Part shown: positions 1-6,600 of the stretch, one piece after another
Layout: every line of letters begins with the position of its first letter
Position numbering within the stretch: position 1 is the first letter of the stretch
Source of the DNA: UBA2428 sp002343545
GTDB taxonomy: Bacteria; Bdellovibrionota; UBA2428
NCBI GenBank assembly: GCA_937952285.1
Contig: CALFZE010000062.1
Span: 1-15,530, forward strand
DNA: 15,530 nt
Direction of reading: 5' to 3'
Notes under the pieces: model-generated
What the model was told of the DNA's origin: nothing
Database searches by the model: none
What the model saw: the letters and a program-made list of their open reading frames with translations, nothing else
Position numbers and translations under genes: made by a program

Positions 1-285
1 GAGTACGTCTACAAAGGCGAGGCTACGGCTGAAGTCGGCCTCGGCTACCGGGGGCCGGTCGGCGCTTCGAAAGGGCGTTGGGGGATCGAAGCCACGGCCA
101 ACTCGCGGGGTGGTTTTGGGGTGCTCACCGATTTCTCTTTGAACCCGGAGTCGGCGTTGAACGTGGTGATCGGGGGCGCTTACTATTCCGGTCGCTCGCT
201 CGTCGGCGAACGGCGTTTGGAAAGCTACCTCGAAGGAGGTTCGGGCGGCTACGAGGCTTGGGCCCGCGTCTCCTTCGACTACTAA
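1..285 (+). CDS. C-terminal fragment of a probable outer-membrane beta-barrel protein (5' end outside window)
   Basis: The frame is open from base 1 and ends at TAA 283-285, giving 94 residues with no start inside the window. The residues alternate polar and hydrophobic with many Gly, Tyr and Ser, as in consecutive transmembrane beta strands (for example GVLTDFSLN, ALNVVIGGAYYSG, YEAWARVSFDY). The chain ends on an aromatic residue after an alternating stretch (WARVSFDY), which resembles the C-terminal beta-signal recognised by the BAM complex. This suggests the last strands of an outer-membrane barrel or the translocator of an autotransporter-like protein. The family cannot be named from this fragment. 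A 245-residue open frame on the same strand in another phase (78-815) is a shadow of this gene and of antisense coding DNA. Confidence 0.6.
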   Translation, partial: EYVYKGEATAEVGLGYRGPVGASKGRWGIEATANSRGGFGVLTDFSLNPESALNVVIGGAYYSGRSLVGERRLESYLEGGSGGYEAWARVSFDY

Positions 286-299
286 GGGGAACGCGTCGC

Positions 300-325
300 C
301 CAAAAGTCTCGGCGGGAATGCCGCC
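300..325 (-). terminator. Weak candidate terminator of the leftward gene cluster
   Basis: Between the two convergent stop codons there is a 5-bp GC stem, GGCGG at 311-315 and CCGCC at 321-325, with a 5-base loop. Read on the minus strand it is followed after a few bases by TTTT. The stem is short and the T-run is not adjacent, so this is only a weak candidate; termination here could instead be Rho-dependent. Confidence 0.25.
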
Positions 326-332
326 CCCGCCC

Positions 333-809
333 TTAGCGAGCTTGCGGGTTGGCTTTCATGAAGTCTCGCAGGCCTTGCGCCGCGAAGTTGCGGACTTTGG
401 CCTTGAGGAAGCCGGTCCAGCCGAGGAGCGATCCCGCGGGGCCGAGCGCCATGCCGAGCCACTTCCAAAGGTCGAACGAATCCCTTTGCCGGATGATCTT
501 GCCGTCGCGGAACTCGAACTTCGAGCTCACGACGTTGTGAACCAAGCGTCGCTTCGGGCCGTAGGGGTAGACCGCTTCCCACTCGCAGCTTCCCGTCTTG
601 TCGTCGGCTTGGATGTTCTTGAACGAGATCTTGGTTTCCTTGCCCCTCGATATCAGCATGTGCCACATGGCGCCGACCTCGTGTCCCTTCAGATTCGTGA
701 AGACGGGGTCGGAAAACTCGACCTCGGGATGGTAGCAGCGCGCCATGCCGGCGGCGTCGCGCGCCCGAAAAGCGGAGTAGAATTCGTTCAGAAGATTCTT
801 GGTGTCCAT
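333..809 (-). CDS. NTF2-like / SnoaL-like domain protein
   Basis: This 158-aa protein starts at ATG 809-807 and stops at TAA. The N-terminus (LLNEFYSAFRARDAAGMARCYHPEVEFSDP, positions about 6-35) has the pattern of SnoaL/NTF2-like proteins: a first helix with F-Y-x-A-F, then 'D-x-x-x-M-x-x-x-Y-H-P-x-V-x-F-x-D'. The later strand FEFRDGKIIRQRDSFDLWKW is the usual last part of the fold. In this superfamily the cone-shaped fold binds small hydrophobic ligands or acts as an isomerase, cyclase or hydrolase. No catalytic set can be assigned here. It is the last gene of the leftward cluster, 44 bases after the aminotransferase, with no strong Shine-Dalgarno (a GGGA about 11 bases upstream). An in-frame extension to 1349 is rejected because it is Arg-rich antisense sequence inside the aminotransferase gene. 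The protein is presumably cytosolic, as no signal peptide is visible. Confidence 0.85.
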   Translation of the reverse strand: MDTKNLLNEFYSAFRARDAAGMARCYHPEVEFSDPVFTNLKGHEVGAMWHMLISRGKETKISFKNIQADDKTGSCEWEAVYPYGPKRRLVHNVVSSKFEFRDGKIIRQRDSFDLWKWLGMALGPAGSLLGWTGFLKAKVRNFAAQGLRDFMKANPQAR

Positions 810-853
810 GGTTGATGAGTCCCGTTTTGAATGGAGGGGGCGTAAGCCAATCT

Positions 854-1963
854 TTAGCGAGCGTCGCGCGCGGCGCGGTTCAGGTTCTCGAGGCCGATCC
901 GAAGGTCGGCTTCGGAGGTCCAGGCGTAGCCGATGCGGAAGTGACGACGATCCATCTCGAACCAGTGGCCCGGTCCCACGAAGGTGCCGTACTTCTCGTT
1001 CAGGATGCGGTGGAATTTTTCGACGTCGGCGCCCGAGGATTCCTTGAGGCGCGGGAAGCAAACGACGCCCGCTTCGGGCTCGACCCATTCGAAGTCGCTT
1101 TGCTTGGCGTACCAGTCCTTGAGGATCCCCCGCGCGCTCAGGATGGCCTTTCGAACGCGGTCGAGTTGTTGCGGGCGTTGTCGCCACAGACCGTAGGCGA
1201 TTTCTTCGTCGACGACGGAGCCGCAGATGAGCATCTGCTCTTTGGCCGCGAGAAACGTGTTCATGAGTTTCTTGTCCCGGCAGATGATCCAACCCATGCG
1301 GATGCCCGGGAGACCGAAGGTCTTGGAGAGCGACGAGACGCTGATGCACTTGTCCGAGAGCGACGCGGCGACGGGAAGTTCCTTGTCGAAGCCCATGCCG
1401 CGGTAGGTCTCGTCCACGAGGAGATAGGGGGCCTTCGCGGTCACGGCCGCGATGAGCTCCCGGAAGGCGCCGAGCTCGAGCGTGGTGCCCGTCGGATTAT
1501 GCGGGAGCGTGACGCTCACGTACTTCGTTTCGGGCCGGATCGCGGCGAGGATGTCGGACAGGATCGGGCGGAAACCCGTCGCGAAGCGCAGACGGATGAA
1601 GTCGATCTCGGCGCCGATGGCCCGCGGGGTCTCGATGTTCGTGGCGTAGTTCGGGTGCTCGACGAGCAGGCGATCGCCCTTCTCGAGGAGCGTCGTCGCG
1701 ATGATGAAGAGCGCGGGGGCGGCGCCGGGCGTCAGGAGCACGTCGTCGGCCTGGACGCCGGCCTCCTGCGCGATGAGCTGACGGAGCTCGAGTTTGCCGC
1801 GGTGGTCGCCGTAACAAAGGAGGAGCTTCTCGAAGTCGATGCCGAGACCGAGGTCGTTCACCCGCGCGTCGGCGAAGGAACTCTCGGTGAGGTTGTAGCG
1901 GATCGTCGAGTAACCCATTTCCTCGGGCGACTCGATCTCGATGGGCATGCGGACGTACTTCAT
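854..1963 (-). CDS. PLP-dependent aminotransferase, class I/II (fold type I)
   Basis: This 369-aa enzyme has all key fold-type I residues: HNPTGTT at about 155-161 (Asn156), DETYRG with Asp184 (pyridine nitrogen) and Tyr187, the Schiff-base Lys214 in SLSKTFGLPGIRMGW, and the carboxylate-binding Arg343 in RIGYAW. The length is normal for class I/II enzymes (360-400 aa). The family transfers amino groups between an amino acid and a 2-oxo acid, or performs related PLP chemistry. The donor cannot be read from sequence. ATG 1963 is well supported: AGGAGG lies at 1972-1977 (minus-strand sense), 8 bases upstream. The start codon overlaps the SDR stop as ATGA, so the two are translationally coupled. 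The cytosolic product probably handles a metabolite made or consumed by the neighbouring SDR enzyme. A longer open frame reaching 2836 is an artefact of the missing stop in the overlapping gene. Confidence 0.93.
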   Translation of the reverse strand: MKYVRMPIEIESPEEMGYSTIRYNLTESSFADARVNDLGLGIDFEKLLLCYGDHRGKLELRQLIAQEAGVQADDVLLTPGAAPALFIIATTLLEKGDRLLVEHPNYATNIETPRAIGAEIDFIRLRFATGFRPILSDILAAIRPETKYVSVTLPHNPTGTTLELGAFRELIAAVTAKAPYLLVDETYRGMGFDKELPVAASLSDKCISVSSLSKTFGLPGIRMGWIICRDKKLMNTFLAAKEQMLICGSVVDEEIAYGLWRQRPQQLDRVRKAILSARGILKDWYAKQSDFEWVEPEAGVVCFPRLKESSGADVEKFHRILNEKYGTFVGPGHWFEMDRRHFRIGYAWTSEADLRIGLENLNRAARDAR

Positions 1964-2829
1964 GGGGTGGACCTCCTGGAAAGTTCGAGGATGAGCGGAT
2001 CGAGCCAAGCGTCGAACGGTCGGGGCTCGAAGCCGAGCGAGCGCAAGCGCGACATATCCATGTACCAATCTTCCGGAATACCGAAGGGCGACTTCTCGGC
2101 CGCGTCCGAGATCTCGACCCGGCCCTTCGTGAGCTCCGCGACGCGCGCGAAGAGCTCGTCGAGGCGAATCGAGTCGGGGGAAGCGACATTCAGTCCTCCC
2201 GTGGCCGAAACCCCGCGCAGCCAAGCCAGGCACGCGCCGGCGTCGGCCGAATGGACGAAGCTGATGCGCGAAGCCGGGGCCGGGTGGGCGAAGGCTTGCG
2301 CGTTCTTGATGCGATCGACGTGGAACTCCAGGCGACCCGTGTAGTCGTCCTCGCCGAGGACGATGGGAAAGCGCACCGCGACGAGCGGAAAGGGGGCGTT
2401 CGCCGCGAAGACGGCTTCGCATTGTCGCTTGGCTTCGGCGTATTCTTTCTGGCGGTCGGCTTCGTGCTCGAAGCGATGCGCGCGGGGATCGAAGTCGCTT
2501 TCCTTCAGGTTCGCGCCGCTCGCGTAGACGGACTGCGAGGACACGAAGACGTAGCGTCCGGCGCGGTCGCGAAAAGTCTCGCAGGCCGCGCGGGCTTCCT
2601 TGGCTTCGTAGCAGACTTGGTCGTAGACGACGTCCCAAGATCCGGTCCCAAGCGCGGGGTGCCCGGCGCGGAGTTCGCCGCGATCGAGAGCGATTCGTCC
2701 GACGCGGTCGCCGAAGGGATCCGACGTTCGCCCGCGCGTGATCAGCGTGACGTCTTCGCCTTCTTCCAGAAGTTGTTCGACGAGGCGCTTGCCGAAGTAG
2801 CGGTTGCCGCCGATGACGAGGATCTTCAC
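1960..2829 (-). CDS. NAD(P)-dependent epimerase/reductase of the extended SDR type
   Basis: This 289-aa Rossmann-fold protein has the nucleotide-binding motif GGNRYFG at 7-13 directly after the first beta strand (KILVIGG), and the catalytic Tyr130-x3-Lys134 pair (YAEAK). The serine-region strand YVFVSSQSVY is at 93-102. The C-terminal half carries a substrate-lobe pattern (FVHSADAGACLAWL, GGLNVASP) common in sugar-nucleotide epimerases and related reductases. Extended SDR enzymes use NAD(P) to epimerise, dehydrate or reduce sugar nucleotides and other small molecules; the substrate here is unknown. The start is GTG 2829, preceded by AAGGA at 2838-2842 with 8-base spacing. The start overlaps the upstream peptidase stop as GTGA, and its own TGA overlaps the aminotransferase ATG. 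A longer frame to 3249 runs antisense through the peptidase gene and is rejected. The protein is cytosolic. Confidence 0.9.
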   Translation of the reverse strand: MKILVIGGNRYFGKRLVEQLLEEGEDVTLITRGRTSDPFGDRVGRIALDRGELRAGHPALGTGSWDVVYDQVCYEAKEARAACETFRDRAGRYVFVSSQSVYASGANLKESDFDPRAHRFEHEADRQKEYAEAKRQCEAVFAANAPFPLVAVRFPIVLGEDDYTGRLEFHVDRIKNAQAFAHPAPASRISFVHSADAGACLAWLRGVSATGGLNVASPDSIRLDELFARVAELTKGRVEISDAAEKSPFGIPEDWYMDMSRLRSLGFEPRPFDAWLDPLILELSRRSTP

Positions 2830-4886
2830 GCGCCAAGTCCTTTCGGTCCGAGGCCCAGCTTCTCGCGGAAGTAAGTCAGCTCGTAGGCCATGCGTTCGAT
2901 GAGCGCTTCGCGGTCGGCGGCGCCGGCGTGCCCGCCGTCGAGGCGTTCGCGGTAAAGCACGGGATGTCCGAGCGCTTCCATCTTCGCGGCCATCTTGCGC
3001 GCGTGTCCGGGGTGCACGCGATCGTCCGCCGTGGAGGTCATGAAGAAGACCTCGGGGTAGCGCTTCTCGCCGGAGACGTTCTGGTAAGGCGAGTACTTCG
3101 CGATGTAGGCGCGCTCCTCGGGCTTGTCCGGATCGCCGTACTCGGCCATCCAGCTCGCGCCCGCGAGCAGGCGGTGGTAGCGGAACATGTCGAGCAGCGG
3201 GACCGAGCAGACAACGGCATTGAAGAGATCCGGCCGCTGCGTAAAGCACGCGCCCACGAGCAGGCCGCCGTTCGATCCACCGTGGATACCGAGGTGGGCG
3301 GGCGAGGTGATTTTGCGTGCGATGAGATCTTCCGCCACGGCGATGAAATCATCGAAGGCGCGTTGGCGATTCTCCTTGAGCGCGGCTTGGTGCCAACGGG
3401 GGCCGAACTCGCCGCCGCCGCGGATATTCGCGAGCACGTAGACGCCGCCTTCTTCGAGCCAAGTCGGCCCTCGGCCCAGTTGGTAGGCGGGCTTCTGCGC
3501 GTTCTCGAAACCACCGTAGCCGTAGAGGATCGTGGGATTGCGTCCGTCGAGCTTGAGGTCTTTCTTGTGCACGACGAAGTAAGGGATCTTCGTGCCGTCG
3601 CGGCTCGGCGTCCAACGTTGTTCGACCGCGAGGTCGTCGGACTCGAAGCGCCGGGGGAGCGAGCGCAGGGCGCGCAGGCAGTCGCCCTCGAGCTTAAAGA
3701 GGGTCGTGGGTTCCAGGAAGCTTTCGAACTTCGCGAGTGCGGCCGGCGCGTGACGTTGCACGGCGAGGGCGACGAGGGTCGAGAAGGCGGGCACGGGGAT
3801 CTCGCGCGGCTTCGTCCAGACGCCGCGTTCGTCCACGTCGAGGCTCCAAAGCCTGGACTGGATGTCTTCGATGCCGGCCACGTACAAACGGTCCCGGCCG
3901 GTCGCGATGCCTTCGAGTCCACCGCGCTCGCTCGGCGTCATGACGACCGCGACCCTTTCGACGAGGGCGCGGATATCCCCGCCCTCGCGCTCCAGCGGGA
4001 TCGCGAAGAGGCTGCCCGCCGTGATTCTCTTCCCGGCGACGGTGAAGTCTTGGCGCGAAAGGAAGAGGGCCTGTTCTCGGTAGAGACCCTGGAACTCGGT
4101 TTCGCGCGGAATCTCGACCCGGTACGGGTTCGAGGCGCCGATCCAGAGCTCGGTCTCGTAGAAACCGCGGCGGATGGCCGTCATGAGGACGCGGCCGAGC
4201 CGCGCCGAAGGGGTCATCGCCATGGGATGGAGGCCCACGTCCGCGACGTCGCACTCCATCACGATCGGAGCATCTTCGATGCGCTGACCGCGCGCGACCA
4301 TGCGGATCTGACGGGGGTAGCCCGAGTTCGTGAGACTGCCGGGGCCCGTGTCCGTCGCGACGAGCCAATGGTCGCGGTCGAGCCAGATCGCGTTCGTCTT
4401 GGCCTCGGGAACGAAGAGGCCCTCGTTGACGAAGCGCTTGGTGGGGAGATCGAACTCGCGCACCGTGACGGCATCCTTGCCCCCGCGCGAGAGGCGGACC
4501 CGCGCGCGGTCCATGTCGGGCTCCAGGATCTGGGCGTGCTGAAAGACCCAGTCCTCGCCTTCGTCGGCCGCGAGCTTGTCGACGTCGAGCAGGATCTCCC
4601 AATCGGGCGTGCCGCCCTCGAAGCTCTTCCAGGTCGTGCGGCGCCAAAGCCCTTTGCGGTGCGCGGCATCTTGCCAAAGCTCGTAAAGGTGTTCGTGGAA
4701 GGGCGAGGCTTCCGGCAGGCGATCATCCGAGAGCAGCGCGGGGCGCAGACGTTCCTTCAAGCGGGCGAAGGTCGGGTTCGAAGTCAGGCGAACCTCGCTG
4801 CGGGCGTTGCGTTCGCGCACCCAGTCGAGCGCTTTCTCCCCGCGGACGTCTTCGAGCCAAAGAAAGGGATCTTCGAAATTCGCCAT
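2826..4886 (-). CDS. Prolyl-oligopeptidase family serine peptidase (S9A)
   Basis: This is a 686-aa protein if started at ATG 4886 (MANFEDPFLWLEDV), or 692 aa from ATG 4904. Neither has a good Shine-Dalgarno. The shorter start is preferred because S9A proteins normally begin just before the 'DP-[YF]-x-W-L-E-D' motif. An N-terminal beta-propeller spans about 70-400, followed by an alpha/beta hydrolase domain with YGYGGF before the nucleophile. The triad is visible: Ser538 in GGSNGG, Asp621 in TADDRVH and His653 in LDGGHAG. Arg623 of DDR matches a substrate-binding arginine of the family. Such enzymes cleave short peptides after proline or basic residues. With no signal peptide it should act in the cytosol on imported or turned-over peptides. 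It is the first gene of the leftward cluster and overlaps the SDR gene by GTGA. The 657-codon frame on the opposite strand is a codon-phase shadow. Confidence 0.93.
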   Translation of the reverse strand: MANFEDPFLWLEDVRGEKALDWVRERNARSEVRLTSNPTFARLKERLRPALLSDDRLPEASPFHEHLYELWQDAAHRKGLWRRTTWKSFEGGTPDWEILLDVDKLAADEGEDWVFQHAQILEPDMDRARVRLSRGGKDAVTVREFDLPTKRFVNEGLFVPEAKTNAIWLDRDHWLVATDTGPGSLTNSGYPRQIRMVARGQRIEDAPIVMECDVADVGLHPMAMTPSARLGRVLMTAIRRGFYETELWIGASNPYRVEIPRETEFQGLYREQALFLSRQDFTVAGKRITAGSLFAIPLEREGGDIRALVERVAVVMTPSERGGLEGIATGRDRLYVAGIEDIQSRLWSLDVDERGVWTKPREIPVPAFSTLVALAVQRHAPAALAKFESFLEPTTLFKLEGDCLRALRSLPRRFESDDLAVEQRWTPSRDGTKIPYFVVHKKDLKLDGRNPTILYGYGGFENAQKPAYQLGRGPTWLEEGGVYVLANIRGGGEFGPRWHQAALKENRQRAFDDFIAVAEDLIARKITSPAHLGIHGGSNGGLLVGACFTQRPDLFNAVVCSVPLLDMFRYHRLLAGASWMAEYGDPDKPEERAYIAKYSPYQNVSGEKRYPEVFFMTSTADDRVHPGHARKMAAKMEALGHPVLYRERLDGGHAGAADREALIERMAYELTYFREKLGLGPKGLGA

Positions 4887-5007
4887 GTTGGCGGAGTTTA
4901 GCATCGCCCCCGCGGCGTCAAAAGCTCAACGCCCGCCCGCGGCGATTTGGCCTCAGATTTTTTCGCGCGCCGACCGAAAGGAAAGCATCAGGTTCAAGGA
5001 GGACCCC

Positions 5008-5454
5008 ATGTCGGACGCAAAACTTATCCAGCTCGATTCGGCCCGCAAGGACAAGCAGGAATCCATCCGTCGCCAGTACGAGCGCGTCCTCTTCGGTCGT
5101 ATCCTCGGTTGCTACACGGTCATCGAAAAGCTGGGCCTCAAGTCGGTCGAGGTTTTCGACATCTCCAAGGGCGGCATGAACTTCCGGATGCCCAAGGGCG
5201 ACGGCGTCTTCGCGATCGGCGAAGAGATGGAGTTCCGCTTCTATTTCTCGAACAACACCTACGTTCCGGCCCGCATCACGGTTCGTCGCGTGAGCGAGAG
5301 CTTCGAGAACGGTCTGCTCTTTTGCCAGTACGGCTGCACCTTCGATACGTCGCTCTCGAACTTCGACGCGATCGCCAAGTTCGTCGACTTCATCCAGGCC
5401 TACTCGGTCGCCGCGAAAGAAGACAACGGCTCGCTCCCCCGCCTCTTCCTCTAA
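5008..5454 (+). CDS. PilZ domain protein, probable cyclic-di-GMP receptor
   Basis: This 148-aa single-domain protein has both PilZ signature elements: an RxxxR motif at 22-26 (RQYER), and 25 residues later a D-x-S-x-x-G motif at 51-56 (DISKGG). In known PilZ domains these residues clamp a c-di-GMP dimer. The rest matches a six-stranded PilZ barrel (EEMEFRFYF, YVPARITVRRV, FCQYGCTF), ending in a helix (LSNFDAIAKFVDFIQAYSVAA). The start ATG 5008 is fixed by AAGGAGG at 4996-5002. No output domain is attached, so it probably acts by docking on a partner, as stand-alone PilZ proteins do in motility and surface behaviour. The gene is divergent from the peptidase. A longer in-frame open reading from 4807 is antisense to the peptidase gene and is rejected. 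Confidence 0.9.
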   Translation: MSDAKLIQLDSARKDKQESIRRQYERVLFGRILGCYTVIEKLGLKSVEVFDISKGGMNFRMPKGDGVFAIGEEMEFRFYFSNNTYVPARITVRRVSESFENGLLFCQYGCTFDTSLSNFDAIAKFVDFIQAYSVAAKEDNGSLPRLFL

Positions 5455-5455
5455 G

Positions 5456-5542
5456 GCAGAAAGGCGTCAGGCTCTTTTTGGTTCAGCAGCTGCGTCATTT
5501 TGACGCGCGCGCTGAACCAAAAAGTGCCTGACGCCTTTCTGC
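5456..5542. repeat. Nested inverted repeat, REP/MITE-like
   Basis: Two 32-base arms, 5456-5487 and 5511-5542, are reverse complements with one mismatch (5473 against 5525). Each arm contains the core GGCGTCAGGC followed by a run of T and GGTTC, or its complement. The 23-base loop holds a second perfect hairpin, GCGTCA-TTT-TGACGC, at 5492-5506. The core resembles the GGTGTCAGGCACC-type palindromic repeats that I recall being dispersed in many bacterial genomes, often near REP-associated tyrosine transposases; no such transposase is in this window. It lies one base after the PilZ stop and 12 bases before the next start, so as RNA it would form a very stable structure. It may also act as a terminator or mRNA stabiliser. 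Confidence 0.85.
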
Positions 5543-5554
5543 TAAGATTCGTCC

Positions 5555-6505
5555 ATGGACTTTCGTCGCGTGGGTTGGGTGGCCGTCGCCGCGTTCGCGG
5601 CTTGGCTTTACTTCTCGCGTTCCCCTCGGCCGTCGCCGACGGAAGTGCCCGCCGCGCGCCCGCTCGCGCTTTCGAAGGCGGTGGTCGCGCCCAATGGACT
5701 CAATCGGCCCCAGGAGATCCAGAGCCTCGCCGACGTTCAGGGGCGCCACTGGCGCATTTCCTTTCCGCGCAGCGACGGCGAGGGAAACGTCGTCATCGAC
5801 CTGCGGCCGAACCCGAAGGCGCGCGCGCGGAGCTTTGCCGAGTTGATGGGGGCCCTGCGCGCGAGCCGCGGGCACCTGCGTCCCTACGTCCTCGACGAGT
5901 ACGACTGCAAGCACTTCGCGGCCGCGCTCTACGCCGAGCTGCAGGCGCAAGGCTTCGCCGCGCGCTTCGCGGCCATCGCTTGGACGGGCAAGGAGATCGG
6001 GCACGCCGTCGTGGCCGTCGAGACCACGGATCAAGGTCGGGTCTTCGTCGATTTCACGCCGGCGGGGCAGGGCGCCGAGAGCCGTCCCCAAAAAGCCCTC
6101 GTCTGGGTGGAAGAGGGCGATCCGAGCTGGCGTCTCGATCTGGATCGCCTTCCTTACGGCTTCGAGTTCCGCCGCGACACTTTCGAGCGCTTCGATCGGG
6201 GGGCCAAGGAGCTCGAGGGTAACGCGCAAAGCCTCGAAGCCGGCGCCCAGCGCATCGAAGTCGAGCGAGCGGCTTTGGCCGAAGACGCCGAGGCTTTCTC
6301 GTCCGAGGCCTCGTCCGGTCAAATGACCCGAGAGGACTTTGAGGCCCGGCGCCAGGCCCTCCTGGCCGCCCAAACCGAACTGAACGAGGAAATCGAGGCC
6401 CACAACCGTCAAGTCGAGGGGGCGCGACGCGAGAGCGCCCGAATAGGACCGGTACTTTACGGCGACGAGCCCGTTTCCGAACGGACTTTGCTTCCGCCCG
6501 AGTAG
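5555..6505 (+). CDS. Membrane-anchored transglutaminase-like (papain-fold) cysteine enzyme with helical tail
   Basis: This 316-aa protein starts with a short basic segment and one hydrophobic helix (about 6-20, VGWVAVAAFAAWLYF). This should be a signal anchor placing the rest in the periplasm. The central domain has the Cys-His-Asp order of transglutaminase-like cysteine enzymes: Cys118 in DEYDCKHFA at the start of a helix, His150 in EIGHAVVAV and Asp166 in VFVDFTPAG. From about 210 to 295 the chain is rich in Glu, Ala, Arg and Gln with heptad-like spacing (GAKELEGNAQSLEAGAQR), which suggests a helical or coiled-coil tail. The superfamily includes proteases, amidases and crosslinking enzymes; the substrate is unknown. 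ATG 5555 has no strong ribosome site and lies just behind the inverted repeat, so translation may be weak or structure-dependent. Recognition rests on motif order, not a named family. Confidence 0.75.
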   Translation: MDFRRVGWVAVAAFAAWLYFSRSPRPSPTEVPAARPLALSKAVVAPNGLNRPQEIQSLADVQGRHWRISFPRSDGEGNVVIDLRPNPKARARSFAELMGALRASRGHLRPYVLDEYDCKHFAAALYAELQAQGFAARFAAIAWTGKEIGHAVVAVETTDQGRVFVDFTPAGQGAESRPQKALVWVEEGDPSWRLDLDRLPYGFEFRRDTFERFDRGAKELEGNAQSLEAGAQRIEVERAALAEDAEAFSSEASSGQMTREDFEARRQALLAAQTELNEEIEAHNRQVEGARRESARIGPVLYGDEPVSERTLLPPE

Positions 6506-6510
6506 GCTCC

Positions 6511-6538
6511 GGGACAGTTCAGAATTCGTAACTAAAAT
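6511..6538 (+). promoter_or_regulatory. Candidate sigma-70 promoter for typA
   Basis: GGGACA at 6511-6516 and TAAAAT at 6533-6538 are separated by 16 bases. The -10 matches TATAAT at 5 of 6 positions and the -35 matches TTGACA at 4 of 6. A start near 6545 would give a leader of about 55 bases. The call rests on consensus matching only. Confidence 0.3.
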
Positions 6539-6539
6539 G

Positions 6540-6552
6540 ACCCTTTAAGGGT
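6540..6552. promoter_or_regulatory. Small palindrome in the typA leader
   Basis: ACCCTT-T-AAGGGT forms a perfect 13-base odd palindrome just downstream of the candidate -10 element. This is where an operator or the 5' end of the mRNA would lie. No known regulator site is recognised and it may be chance. Confidence 0.25.
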
Positions 6553-6600
6553 TTTCCGCGCTGGACACGTGGCGGTCGGTCGGTCATATCTAGCCGCTCA

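Noticed and set aside
812..2344. 510-codon open frame on the plus strand
   Set aside because: It covers the aminotransferase and SDR genes in antisense; those carry complete motifs and coupled starts.
2928..4901. 657-codon open frame on the plus strand
   Set aside because: It is exactly antisense to the peptidase gene, which has a full catalytic triad. High GC with biased third positions leaves the opposite strand open. The translation has no recognisable domain.
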